From Nymphaea colorata (Eukaryota > Streptophyta > Magnoliopsida > Nymphaeales > Nymphaeaceae), in assembly GCF_008831285.2 (NCBI RefSeq), contig NC_045144.1, forward strand, positions 25,373,716 to 25,437,715: DNA of 64,000 nt, read 5' to 3'. Below the pieces are notes generated by a model that had not been told where the DNA came from, searched no databases, and saw only the letters and a program-made list of their open reading frames with translations. Positions 39,234-52,700 of the stretch are shown here, in pieces (position 1 is the first letter of the stretch; each line of letters starts with the position of its first letter). Both the position numbers and the translations under genes were made by a program.

Positions 39234-40073
39234 TGACTTATGAGCTCAATGGATGATCCGTTGACAATAACATCATCAACATAAACTAAGAGTATATCTT
39301 TCCACATCCTTTGTTGAAAATAAAAAGAGATGCATCTGATTGAGATTGAGATTCCTGAAATCCAATGGCGTTGGGAAAGGTGCTAAGATGGTGATACCAT
39401 GCGCGAGGGGCTTGCTTTAGCCCATAAAGTGCCTTATTTAGTTTGTATACATGAGATGGAAACTTTGGATCCTCAAACCCTTTTGGTTGAGCTATATAAA
39501 CATCTTCATTGAGAAAGTCATTTAGAAATGGATGATCAAAATCGAGCTGGTAAAGAGGCCGTGTCTGTTGCATAACAATGGTGAGAATGATTTCGATGGT
39601 AGTGGGCTTAATAGTGGGACTGAAAGTCTCCAAATCATCCACCCCGACTTTTTGTAAAATCCTCGAGCAACCAGCCGTGCCTTGTACCTAGAAATGGAAC
39701 CATTAGCATTTCGTTTAATTTTGTATATCCATTTAGTATCAATGATATTATTTTCTGGCTGTCGTGGCACTAGAATCCAAGTTTGATTCTTATGCAGCGC
39801 ATGTATTTCTTGTTGCATAGCTTTAATCGAGTGAGTGGTGGTGCTGCCCTCCTTGAATGTGACTGGTTCATGTTTTGAATCTATCTTTATTTGAGCAGAA
39901 AACGTCTTGGGTTTGAGAGACCCTATCATAGAGCGGGTGATCCTTTGATGCGAGTGAATTGATGACCGACTAGTAGCTGTGGTAGTGTCTTGACTTTGTT
40001 GTTCACTTGTGGTTGGCACTTGAAGATCTGGATCCACAATATTATGAGGCTCGAATGGAGGAAGTTGTGACAC
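39234..40073 (-). pseudogene. copia reverse transcriptase remnant
   Basis: Seen in broken frames: a linker with HQRITRSMIGSLKP, the RT start NNIIDTKWIYKIKRNANGS and [11 protein letters not shown], then after a frameshift the blocks LYQLDFDHPFLND, ALYGLKQAPRAWYH and, after another shift, LLVYVDDVIVNG with the catalytic DD. The gene ends soon after this box. No function is expected. Confidence 0.85.
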
Positions 40074-40348
40074 TGGATCATTTTTTGACTGAGTTTAGAT
40101 GGCCATAGGATGAACAACACTCAAAGAAGTTTGTCACTCTATATTATTGAGTGGTGGAATAATGATGGTCCCTGGATTTGAGTCTTTCATTGCATCTAGT
40201 CCTGGAGTTGGATCTGTTGTATTATTTGCATTAATAGTAGGAAAATGAAATTGATGTACCCATTGTTGTAGGTCAGCCTCTTGCAAGGAGACATCATGAG
40301 TGTTGTTGGAGCCTCTAGAATGCTCATAAAAAATGACATGACAAGAAA

Positions 40349-41400
40349 TTAACTCGATTTGAGATTTAGACACATGTATCCCTTGTGTCGACTCCCATAT
40401 CCAATAGAAATACATGGAGTGGTCTTTGGTTGAAACTTGGTATCATTGCTCAACGTCAATAATGGATAGCCCTTGGATCCAAAAGCCAAAAGAAATCCAT
40501 AGTCGGGAACTTGAACATCATTTGAAAAGTGACTTCTGTCTAGTTTGAGAGTGGGCAGTCGATTAATTATATAAATAGCTGTTCGAAAAACCTCAACCCA
40601 ATATCGATGGTGAAGTTGAGCATCATGAAGCATACTTAACCTAGTTTCGGCAACATGCCAATTCTTTCTTTCTACAATCCCGTTTTGTTTGGTTGTATAT
40701 GCGCATGAAAAATGGTGCATAATTCCTTGATTTTCCAATTCATTCTTAGAATTTTTATTGCAAAATTCTCTTTGACAATTGAACAGAGTTGATGGTGGTT
40801 CCCAATTGTGTTTTCACAATAAGTTTGAAATTGACAAAACATTGATATACTTCTCCTTTACTTTTCAATGGAAATAGCCAAGCAAAGCGAGAATAACTAT
40901 CAATAATCAATAAAAGAATATTTAAAACCATCTTTAGACTCCACAAGGGCTGGTCCCCAAACATTCATGAAGGAGATCTAGAGTTATAGCAGCATGAAAA
41001 GAAGACAAAGGAAAAGGCAATTTATGTGCTTTTCGATTAGACAGTGTTCACATACCTTTTTTGGAATAGGGCTATTTATTGAAATATGATTGAGAGAATT
41101 AAGCAAAGACACTATGTTCCTATTAGCATGCCCAAGTCGCTGTTGCCATTCTTCATATGACCCTTGAACTTTCTTTATTTGTCAAGCCACACACACCTTC
41201 TTGATGTCAAAATCAATTCTAGTATGCACTTGAACTGGGTAAAGGCCATCACTAGTTTTCAGTCCTCGAAGAAGCACTGAGCCTATCTTGTGGTCATTGA
41301 TCACAAATTCAGATGGAGTAAATTCAAAAATGCAATTATTGTCAGATGTAAACCCACCCACATAAATCAATTATGTGCAATCTTAGGGACATGTAAACTA
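40349..41400 (-). pseudogene. copia integrase remnant
   Basis: Pieces of the integrase core are visible: KAHKLPFPLSSFHAA and FAWLFPLKSKGEVYQCF, then HHFSCAYTTKQNGIVERKN (with the glutamate of the DDE triad) and IYIINRLPTLKLDRS. An upstream GAG-pre-integrase-like piece with TRIDFDIKKV lies at about 41182-41370. Frames change at least twice. Confidence 0.8.
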
Positions 41401-41404
41401 TTTT

Positions 41405-42480
41405 TCAAAATAAAAAAAGTCCATTGAATATTAACCAGTCAGCCCCCTTCGTGAGAAATAGGTAGGAAGTACCATTTCCAACCATTACGGATTCCAAACC
41501 TGAGTAAGTTTGCTTATTTTCCAAATGTTCATCACTAGCAACAATATTATTTGTTGCTCCTGTATCTGGATACCAATATTCCTCACTAAATTCTTGCAAT
41601 GTCATGGCTGAAAAAGCACGGGGATTAATATCCCAACATGTCTTGGCTGTGTGGCACTTACTCCCACAATATTGACACTCTATGGATTTCATAGATGACT
41701 GATTTTCAGATGTTTGTTGATGGTTATTGGATTGATGCTGATTTCTATCATGACCACCTCTTCCTTGATCAAATCATCGACTGCGTCCACGTCCGTGACT
41801 TCGGATGGTATTGAAGGTTGTTATAGTGACTTGTTTCTTCATAGGCGATTCAGTAACATCATGTTTCATAAGTTGAAGACACGTTTCTTGGTTTAATAGA
41901 AGATCGTAAAGCTCAACAAAACTGGGCATCTTTGCTGCGGATGTGACTAGACTCTCATAATTCGATGGAAGTCCATTGAGCACAATTTGAACTAAATTTT
42001 ATTTGGTGTATGACAGCCAATAGCATCAAGAGACTCAGCTAAAAGATCAATTTTCTGCAAGTAAGAAACCATATCTGAGTTACTTTTCTCAATGAACATC
42101 AGATCTTTTTTTAATAACATGATTGCAGTGGAGACTGAGATTCATAGGATTTTTCCAACGCAAACTAGGCTTCTTGCACTGAGTGAGTCCTAATTATTTG
42201 ACCGAGAACAACTTTAGAAACTGTGGCTTTAATCCAACTTAAAACAAATTGATCTGATTTTCTCCATATAGTGAACTCAGGGTTGGGTTCATCTTTGCCA
42301 TCTCTTAGAATGGATTCTGTCAGAGCTTCAACTCTACAAACTTCAGCAGGTTTTGAGATATCGTAATGGATTCAAGTTGACTCTTCCACAACAAACAATT
42401 ATCTCTTTTTTAACTTCACAGAGACGAGAGTTGCAATTGCGTTCCACTGCGTTGATGATGATGACGATGATGACGCCATA
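41405..42480 (-). pseudogene. copia gag / zinc knuckle / protease remnant
   Basis: The zinc knuckle CQYCGSKCHTAKTC (C-x2-C-x4-H-x4-C) lies at about 41636-41680, followed by a protease-like WYPDTGATNNIVAS (aspartate and glycine of the active site in DTGA). Further upstream, MLNGLPSNYESLVTSAA is typical of copia gag (41940-41983). Confidence 0.8.
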
Positions 42481-42690
42481 TGATTAATAGCCAAATGCTT
42501 TGATACCATGAAATAATGAAGATTGCCAAAGAAAATAATAACTCAAGAAAATGAGAGAACCTCTTGCGTGATAATGAGCAAGAGTAATCCTTAACTTATA
42601 TAATATGGTTTACATGACGTTACAACTACTGGAGACAATTACAAAATATGGTAACAACATAATGAAGGCAATATTCGAGGGATTATGACA

Positions 42691-43905
42691 AAATTTTAAA
42701 ATTTAAAATTTCTTTCCTTAGTTGTGCTGATCCTCCACCCGACGATCTCTTCTTGACATGTTAAGCTGATTCAACCACCTGGCAATCGCTCTTTGACATC
42801 TGGAGAATCTTTCACACTTAGATCTTCATTTTAATCTTTGTTCAATCTAAGATCAGAGAGGTAAAACTTTGGTCTTAAATTCATGGAACATAGGCCATGA
42901 GGATCTAAGATGAGAGTAAGTCACACGTAATCGAGCACTTGCAATTATACTCCACATCAAGGTTCTTAGTCGATGAGAAAAAATTTCTTGGCTAGTTGAG
43001 TTGTTGCCTAAAAATATGCATAATCAATGTTTTTATTGAAGAGAACAAATTCATTTGGATGTTAAATTGCAATTTTTATTCTCATTTTAGGTTTACCTGA
43101 CATGGACATGGACCAGTTGCTAAATGAAAATGGACTGCTCAGTCTTGCTGATCAAAAATTCAAAAATTCAAAAACGTTCCCACTTATGGCACACATATAA
43201 ATAATATAAGAAACCGGTACGTGATATTATATCTTTGACAGAGGCAATCATGTAACTAAAAAATGTCGTCAATTTGTTGACCAACGTGATATTATTGTTC
43301 TTTTGAATAATTGCGCTATAGATTGAAAAGAACAGTAAATGTCTTTTTCATGATTTTTTCCCAGATTAATTGACAGAATTTGTTAACCGGAGCCATTGTA
43401 AGACAAATTCACCGTACACTCACGCGCACTTTTAAAACGCCCAACCAAACAAACAGGGGGAGAAGGGAGGACAACTCCGACTCAAACACTGCGTTGTTCG
43501 TGAAGAGGAAAAATAGGGGAAAAGAGGGAGAACAAGATCCTTCATTAATAACAGTTTGCAGTTTTGGTTTTCCTTGGAGAAGTCGGTGAGATTCTTTCTC
43601 CGGATCCTTTTTTGTACTTGGAGGTACGCCGAATCACCATGTGCGGTTCTGCAACAGGAAAGTTCAGGTATCGCAGATTGTGAAGTTCATCTATCTATTT
43701 CTCTTTGTTTCAAACAATCAATTTGAAGAGTCTTTGCATATAGAAATCATTGCTGTACTTTCTGGATTCAATTGTGGATATCTTGAGAGATATTGGGTTT
43801 ACCTTGTTTCTGCTTTTGTGGGCACTTGGAAATCGGGCTAACGACTTTCCTGGTTTCCGTGTTATGACCATTGGCTCATTACGATAGAATCAACTCGAAT
43901 TAATT
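42691..43905. other. intergenic DNA and putative 5' UTR of the PHD gene
   Basis: AT-rich to about 43380, then a more GC-rich tract (about 43400-43600) directly upstream of the PHD gene, with GAGAAGTCGGTGAGAT at about 43577 as a possible UTR donor. I see no protein-coding gene here. The first in-frame ATG with conserved continuation is at 43906. Confidence 0.4.
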
Positions 43906-46688
43906 ATGGTTGCATTGTCCTCCGAAAAACCTCCATCGTATGTACCAGACCATGTAATTTTGTGTAGTAGTTGGCCAAGAGAGGGTGAGCTTCATCATCT
44001 TATCATGGAAAATCTAGAGCGTGGTTTAGGTTGTAAAGATAAGACAGTCCTGGTCGATGTCCAGGAGAGTGTCAGGCCTTTGGAAAATGCTTTGGTTCCA
44101 TCGCCAGGGAAAATGACTGGTTTTGTTTACAAGAGGCGAAGAACGACTGGGAATTCTGTGGCGTTCACCAGTGCACAAACTAGTGAGACCGTAGCGATTT
44201 GCAGGCCAGTCCTGGACAGTGGTTGCATGGGAAAGCAAGAAGTTCTCAATGAAAAGGATGGCAACCTGAGTCCTGGGTCGATGACAAACTTGAAGCATGT
44301 GCCATCATCTTCAGTACAGATTGTCGAGGTGAACGATGATCTTCCGGCTCAAACCGATTCGAGACTAGAGGTCTGTAGACCTGCCTTGGAGGACATTTGT
44401 TTAGGAATGCAAGAAGTGGATGATGACGAAGATGGTAATAATATGAACATTGGCCCATTAGGGGCCGAAAATTGCAGTTCTTCATCATTGAATGAAGTTG
44501 TCAAGGTGAAGGATGACCCCATTGCTCAAGCTGGTGAAATTGTGGAGGTTTGTGGGCCAACTCAGGATGATGATTGTTTGGGAAGTCAAGAAACAGATAA
44601 TGAAGAGGATTGTAACTTGAATCTTGGCTCATTGGCTTTAGGAAAGCGTGCTTGTGCGTCTTCAGTGGAGTTTATTGACTTGATGGATGATAATAAGAGT
44701 GTTAAAAATTGGTGCGCCTTGACACTAATGAAGCATGGGTTGATAACTGCAACATCGAAGACTTCTAAGGTGCATTCGATATGTGCGCAAGTGGTAGTTG
44801 AGGAGGCAAGTAATGTTGAGCCATGCAAGGTTTGTGGGGTATCAGATAGTTTAGACAAGATGTTGATTTGTGATTCATGTGATGAAGCGTTTCATTTGGC
44901 ATGCTGCTACCCTAAGATGAAAAGGATACCAATTGAGTGGTGGCATTGCCGTCAGTGCAAATCTAAGAATAGGAAAGCTTTTTCCAAGCTTATTGTTGGA
45001 GATTCTGAGGCATCAGCTGAATCAGAAAAATTGGGCAGTGACCTTATATCATTTATGCTTCGAGACACAGAACCTTATACCACGCAAGTACGAATTGGAA
45101 AAGCTTTTCAAGCTGAAGTGCTGGAATGGGGTGGCCCTGTTATGGTGTAAGTTGGTTGTCTTAATTATATACATTATCTTTGAGTGGCTTTCCATTTTAC
45201 TTGTATGAGTGTGTAAGATCATCTGTGCATTTTTTCATTGCTTTTTTCTTTCTTCCCAATTTTATTTGGTTCAATCATATTTGGGTAACTCTATCATTAG
45301 GCTACTTTTGGTAATATGAAATTTTTTTAGGGCATAATCTCCATTCTCTAAGAAATGCAATATTACATCTTTATGAGTAGCTAGTTCAAAACTTAAAGTG
45401 GGAATGCTTGTGTGGTTTGTATTACACCTACGTGGATTTTTACAGGAGTGACATGAGCTTATTAACATAGTTTATGGCCATCAGCATCATCACCTTCATC
45501 ATCCTTATTGAGGCTTGATTTATTTCATCAGAAGTGTAGCACTTGTGTTTCTTATGTTTATGGACTATTTGGTGGATATGCAAAGATGTTATTCTTTTTT
45601 TTTTTCCAAACATCAACATTACAAATCTTTTGAAGAATGCCATTTAATCTAAGAGTTAATTCAGTTGTTCTTTTGGTGAGGTTCTTACATTTGGATGAGA
45701 CTGATGAGTCTATGATATCTCACATTAATATAAATTCTAGCAAAACATCTTAATCATTGTAACGAAACGATATCTGTCAAAATCTGTTGTCAGTTAGCAT
45801 GAGATATTTTGATAATGCTGAGTTTGGATTAAGTGCAAGTTTCCAATTAACTATTTTGTTTACTACTACCAGATGCAACACAAAGTTGCTCTAATATCCT
45901 CATTTTTCTATGTTGCTCAAAGCCTCAAACCACCTATAGGGAAGTCATGAAATCTTAGACTATTCTTAGTGGTTTTTTCTTTTCTCAATTGTTGTTTGTG
46001 AAATAATACGGGAACAAATGTAAAAGGCAAAAGAATTCACAGACTGTTAACATGGTTCGGCTAAACTCAGCCTACATTCACAACAAGGAGAAAACTCTCT
46101 CTCTCTTCTCACTACAGCAAGGAGAGAGTTCTTTATTGACATATATAGTTGGAGTTACAGCAGAGATCTAATAATCATGGATCTTGATTTAGATAAACAA
46201 GGCAACTCTTGAATTTTGAATTTTTTCTCTTTATCTTCCAACAGATTGCTTGATTTTAGGAAGAGATCTTCCATTGTGATCTTTGGCTGTTTCATCTAAC
46301 GCCTTTATTTTATCAGTTTGGTGCATAGTTACCATTAGGATTATGGGGAGACCTTTGTGTGAAAATAGCTCTTGGAAACACAAAATCAAGCGTGTAACAA
46401 CTTGATAAGCAACATTGTGTATAACAAAAACATGCCAAAACAAGCACCCAACAGGCCAACACCCACATTTACGTGATGGAGGTGCAGGGTTTAGCCAGGT
46501 GCTGCTTCTTTGTAGCTTCATAAAAGAACAAAATTACATCACAATCCTCACATGATCATCACACAACAACATCCTTTTCATCTCTTTATGCTTTTGGCAG
46601 CCAGTGATTGATGATGGCAAGGACAAGCTCTCTTCAGTGATTAGCAAACCTGCAACATGAAGGCAGCCTCTCTCTTTTTCATGTTTTC

Positions 46689-46731
<43 letters not shown>

Positions 46732-49700
46732 CCTATAGGTTGATGGCTCGATCTTCATTCCATGCATTGAGGAAGCAATTTTCTTGTCACAAGTGCCTTC
46801 CCCTATCTCAAAAAGGCTTCTTTCTTTATAGGTTGCTTCACCTCTCAATCTCTAGCGTTCTTTTAGCTGATCTAAGCAAGAAGTAGATGATGCTTTCACA
46901 TCAGGTATGGAATGCCAACAAAATTCAATCCAGGACATCTTTAAACCAGTGTTTTAAAACTTGCAGAGTAGCTCATTGACTCCGCTCGGCTTGGTCCCCT
47001 ACTAGGTCAACTCAGTAGAGTGACTCGTTTGTGCATAAAACTCGGTGCGACTTCGCACAGACTCATTTGACTTGGTTGAGTCACGAGTCAAGCAAGCACA
47101 TCCCGCCTTCCATTTTATAAGTTTGGTGGGTTTATTTACATCGTTGTAAAAGCTAAGTAACACAATTGTAAAATTTTAAAAAACATTAAAAACATGAAAT
47201 TTCCAGCAATTTCTCTAGCAATTTCCAATGTTTCTCTTTGTCTTTCTCTCTTTCTCTTTAATGTTCCTTTCTCTCTTTTTTAGGCTTCTCTTTCTCATGA
47301 TTACAGCTTCTCTCTTTCTCTTTCTCTCTCTCTCATATTTCAGCCATTCCTCTCCCTCTCTCTCTTTCTTTGAGCTTCTCTCTCTCATAATTATGGCTTA
47401 TTTCAGTTGTCTCTTTTGCTCTTCTTCTTATTAATGTATGTAGCTCTCTGCTGTTCATACTTATGAGGCTTCTCTCTCTCTTTTTAATTTTTGTCATCCC
47501 TCCCTCCCTTTCACTTTTATGTGAGTTTATAAAGTAACAAAAACTGGAATACTGTTTAGGTAATTAGTTATATGTGGGTTTTCTTAAGAAAAATATAAAG
47601 TTGACAAAATTCCGCTGAGTCACTGAGTTGACCACTGGATCACGAGTCATGAATGGACGAGTTGGAGTCTCAAGTCACCGGGTTTTAAACCATTGCTTTA
47701 AAAGGATGACAATATGGTGTCCTCTCTTTGAGAAGGTGAAAAATATGTGCTCTTTGAAAAGAATCCCTTATTTCATTTGTTAAAATTTTGCTTTAACACA
47801 AAAGCATATTTACAACAATGGTGATGAGTAGAAAGTCAAAGAAAAAAGGGGAAGTCTATAAAATACCTACACAACATACCTCTTGGACGTAGACAATACT
47901 AAAAGAACAAAATAACTCACAAGTTCACTATGGCACAATCTCACTCAAGGAGACACACTAAGTGCAGCTGCACAATCATAAAAGTTGAATCTTTATTAGT
48001 AGTCAATGCTTAGAAAAGCACACAATAGGGGAAGGCCCTTTATATACATGCCACCAAGGGCCAACAATGCTGGATTTCATGCCATTGGAACTACCTGTTC
48101 GTTGACAGGAAACTAAGCAGAAAATAAAAAAACAAAAGAAAACAAAAAATGGGAATTTTTTTTTTTACAAAAAAACATGTTTTCCTATATACATATATTG
48201 ATGGAGACTTATAAAGTTTTTAGTGCTCTCCCTCAAACTTATGGTGTTACAACTGGAAATTTGCCAATAAGAAAATGAAACATTGAGGAGGTCAAGGCTT
48301 TTTTAAAAAAGTTGGCCAGCTAGAATTTTGAAGTTATTGTCAGCTAGATCAATATGCTTTTTCAAATATTCTTTTCTAAAATAATGACAATTCATCTCGA
48401 TATGTGTGGCCCTTTTGTAAAAAGTATGATTGTTGGAAACATTTATCCCACTCATGTTTTGACAAGTCATGACATAGATTTGTTGGTTCTTGTAGAAGTC
48501 CTCATATCCTGAGTTGATTGTTTCAGCTAGACAATCTTCACTGCAGCTATAACCTTTGTCTACATCTGCTTAAGTGGAGGAAAGGGAAACTTTCTGTTGC
48601 TTTTTGCATCTTCATGATATAAAAGGTTACTTGTGAAAATATGAAACTGATGGTGGAATGATGATTATTTTGATCTGATCCCAGAGTTAGTATATGCAAT
48701 CATATTTAAAGAAGATAATGATAAAATTAATCCTCTTGACCATGTTCCTTTAATATATCTAATTATCTGCATAGCTGTACTGCTTCATATAAATGCAGGA
48801 TATGTTGAAATTGATCTGCCACATGTACTGCCTGACAATATCTAGTTATGTTATGCTTAAGTCATGTCACAGATATTGTGATATTTCGAAAATCTTGTGA
48901 TATTTACGAGAAAATCAAATAAAACAAAAAAATGAGAAAAAGTTGCAAAAGGAATCTTGCCAAAACTAAAATCGTGAGATATTACCGCGATATTTTCGTG
49001 AGATTTTAATATTTTTTATTTTTTAAAAATTTTAAAGGTTTTTTATGATTTTTTTAATCTTTCAGAAATTGTCAAGATTTTCCTGAGAAGAACAACTTTG
49101 CTGAAAAATACCCGAGAAAACTTCGTCAATATTTTAACAAGAGTGATATTTGTGAGAATGTGCTTAAGTACATGAGTGCTTCAATCAATCGTCTGTGTTA
49201 GATTTTTCAAAGTTATTTCATCATCAATCTTCATTTGAACCTACAATTTCTGGGGTTTAGCTTCTTTTTCATTCATAAAACCAGATCTAGCAATGATATT
49301 TGAGACAAATTTATTTTGAGATTAAAAATAACCCTTATCAAAATATACAATTCCAATGCTATGAGATTTCCATTTGTCTTTTTTTTAAAAGGCATTTGTT
49401 AACTCCTACCTTATCTTCATTGATTATTGTATCATCAACACAGAATAATAAGATAACAATACCTGTACTTGAATTTTTCACGAAAGAGCAGTGTAAATAT
49501 AACATAAATAAACCACAATTTGCAATGACACTTTTCAACCAATCAAACCAATCAAACCATCGAACCCCCCATAGAGCCTTTTTTCAAAGGATTACCTTAC
49601 CTTGTTGAACCTTCATGCCAAGAGAAACCTTTATATATTCATTTAAATTACCATTTAGAAAGATATATGTAATACCTATTTGGTTAAATGTCTACTTTCT

Positions 49701-52700
49701 AATTGAAGCTATTGCAATCAGGGTTGTCACCATGGTCATTGTAGCAATGGGAACAACAGTTTGCAATCTATTTTATGGTCGTGTGAATATCCTTTGGTAG
49801 TAGTCTCACTTTGTACCTTTTTAAAGTAACCACCTTTTTAACATGGCTTTTTGTAACCCATCTACAACCTATGGGCTTCGTTGGATTATATAAAGTTCGA
49901 ATATCCCATATGCAAGCCTACCTAGAGCTTCAAATTCTACTTTCAACAAGGGTTATCCATAATACGGATTACTTTCTAATTGAAGCTACTGCAATATAGG
50001 TAGACCTTTTCTTTTGGAGACGCTAAAAAATTGGGAAGTTTGTAACTTGATCTTGCTACTTGTCGTCATTGGATCTTTCAAATTCTTTGTTTGAGAATAT
50101 TACATGGGCCCTTTATCCAAATGTAATGGCAGTTGAATTACTGCATACCACAGGGATATCTCAGGTTTTTGTTTCTACTAAATTATATTTTATATAAACC
50201 TTATATGATAAAGGACATATTTGTTGTAATTTACACTTCCAGTTGATGCAGTTGGTTGCATCATTTCCATGTATTATGCTGTACAGTCATGGTGCTAGTT
50301 AACTGTTCTTTCTTAACCTGTTAATTTCTTTCCTCCAAATAAGTCCTTAGTGGTATATCAAGTATTAGCTTCTCCATGTTGAATTTTGATTTTCTTAAGA
50401 TCGGTACTTGTTGTGGCTGATCAACTTTTGGCATTTTTTATGTCATGCTGCCTCTTATTTTGGAGATGCTTAAATCAGCTTGTCACTGTTGGTGTTCGCT
50501 GTATTGCACAGTTTCAAGTCCCTTACGGTTTCTGGCTTTCTGCACTTGCCATGTAAATATTTGCTGTGAATCCTTCTATTCTGCTACTGGAGTTTTGGTT
50601 ATTTTACTGCCTTTCTGTATTTTTGATGCTCAACTTTCACTTAATGTTTGAAACTCAGCATGCTACTGGCTATGTATAATAATTTTTTTGAAGTAACTAA
50701 TTTTGCTACTCTTTAGCAATACTTCCAGTGGTACTGATAATCCATTCCATGGAACACCTTTAGAAGCACTGCATGAAGAGCATAAAATTGTAAGTTGTGA
50801 CCTTCGCCCATTTGTTCTCTGGGTTGCCAGGATGTTTCTTTCTGGACCTTGCTGTATTATTAGCTTTTATAGCAACTGATGGTTTTTGGGGCTTTGTGTT
50901 GTAGAAAAAGTGCAATAGCGATACATCAATAGGGAATTGGCTTCAGTGTCAACATGTGATCTCTGATGAGTCTGGTCAAGGAAAGCGTGGTGTTATATGT
51001 GGAAAGTGGCGTAGGTGTGTATAGTTAGACTTATGCATAATTTTGATTTCAATTGAGCTGAAAGCCATTCTAGCTGGAAGATGAACATATTTACATGTAT
51101 CTGATGATTAGATCTTTTTATGGGCAATCATAGATCATATTCGAAATATTGTTTTTATTACCTATGAAGTGGGTCCAAGCAAGAACTTTCAAATGTCTCA
51201 TGCTTCTAGTCTTTCAAATTTAAGTTTACATTTGGATGGCCTGCAAACTGGATAAAATTAAGCATTCACTGTATTGATGTGTGCATAACCCCCTTGCAAT
51301 TTGCTTTTAGAGTTTATTATGTATGTGTGTGCTTTTAGTGGTTATTGTCTCTGATGTGTGTGCATCTTCTTTGACCTTGTAGATATTTCAGATAAATCTG
51401 GAAGCTTGGTACCTTCCTTTCTTTTTTTTAGGTCACCTGTGAAGTCGAAATCAGTATGTGACTCTTTAGTTCTCCAAACCTTGGGTAAAGTTATTGTGCA
51501 TTTCGGAAATAGTTGTGTTCGCTCTTTTCTAGCTTATGGAAAAAGAGACAATGGGGTCTAGTGCATTAGTGCTGTATGATTGCCCACATTAGCTCTGTTC
51601 GCTTGGATAGCATGTTGGACTTAAGTTCTTCAATCTTTAAAAGTTCAAGAGTTTAATAGTCCAGGTCTATGTTGCATGGACAATGCATGGATGCTGGTGT
51701 TGGACATAGGTACGAAGTACCAGGCACGGCAACATGTAAAACCAATGGTGGGATAAACCTCCCTCTTCTTTGCTCCATTTGTAGCGAGAGAGAGAGAGAG
51801 AGAGAGAGATCTTAATTTATATTTAGTGAAAAAGAGAGACACAGTTTTAAAATATGCAGTTTTGCTTTATGCATGCCAAAAACACGTGTCTATGTGACAA
51901 TATATTTTGAAAAATCATGTGACCTTACTATCTCTAGGCATGCCACCATTGGACACTCTTTGCAAGTGACTATGTGACATAGCCTAGGGTGTGAATCTCT
52001 TGGTTCAGCAATCTTTTAGGCGTTAGGTCCAACGGCCCAGCTTTGAGATAAAATTACAGATGATTGAGAGAAATGAAGGCTGATTCACTCAAGCTACAAT
52101 GAAAAATATTCACAATTGAAAACAGAAAAAAAGGATGATCATTAATTAATTAAAGTTGCTTAAAGTTTTTGGGTAGCTATGCAAAATAAGATCTATTTAT
52201 TAATTAATATCTTATTAGATTAATCTTTTGGCCTATCGCTCTTTTTTTTTTCTTTATTTGGGGGGTGGGGGGTGGGTGTGGAGGGCGATAATCCTTGAAC
52301 TTTTACCATCTTTAAGATACTCTATTTACTGTAGGGGAGGAATAATCATTGAATTTTACCATCGTTAGGTAAATCTGAAATACATGTAGTGAATGGGAAT
52401 ACAATTTGAAAATGTAGTTACAAGTTATTCATATAAGTAAATGTAAATTGTAAGGAAATTTTAAATTTTAATAAACAAATGTGTAAATGACGTTGTAGTT
52501 TTTTGTGGCATGGACATGTCATTTTTTTTAAAATTTTAACCATCTGGCAAACGGTCTATATATATATATATTATTGTAAGAATTTCGAATTATCATTGGC
52601 GAGCTTCAGAATTGGCAATATTATGGTGTTTTTGCAGATGTTAGTGACCATGATGAAAGAAGATGTAATAACTTAGTGAAGATTTCAAAATTAAGAAATA

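Larger units (their letters stand above)
39234..42690 (-). mobile_element. degraded Ty1/copia retrotransposon, 3' truncated
   Basis: Read on the minus strand: a putative 5' LTR at 42690-42509 (begins TGTCATAATCCC, ends TTTCA), then a primer-binding site TGGTATCAAAGC (42508-42497, one base from the usual tRNA-Met site), gag pieces, a zinc knuckle, integrase pieces and reverse transcriptase up to the YVDD box at about 39262-39280. RNase H, polypurine tract and 3' LTR are missing: recognisable sequence ends abruptly near 39234. Several frameshifts and stops show an old, dead copy. Confidence 0.85.
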
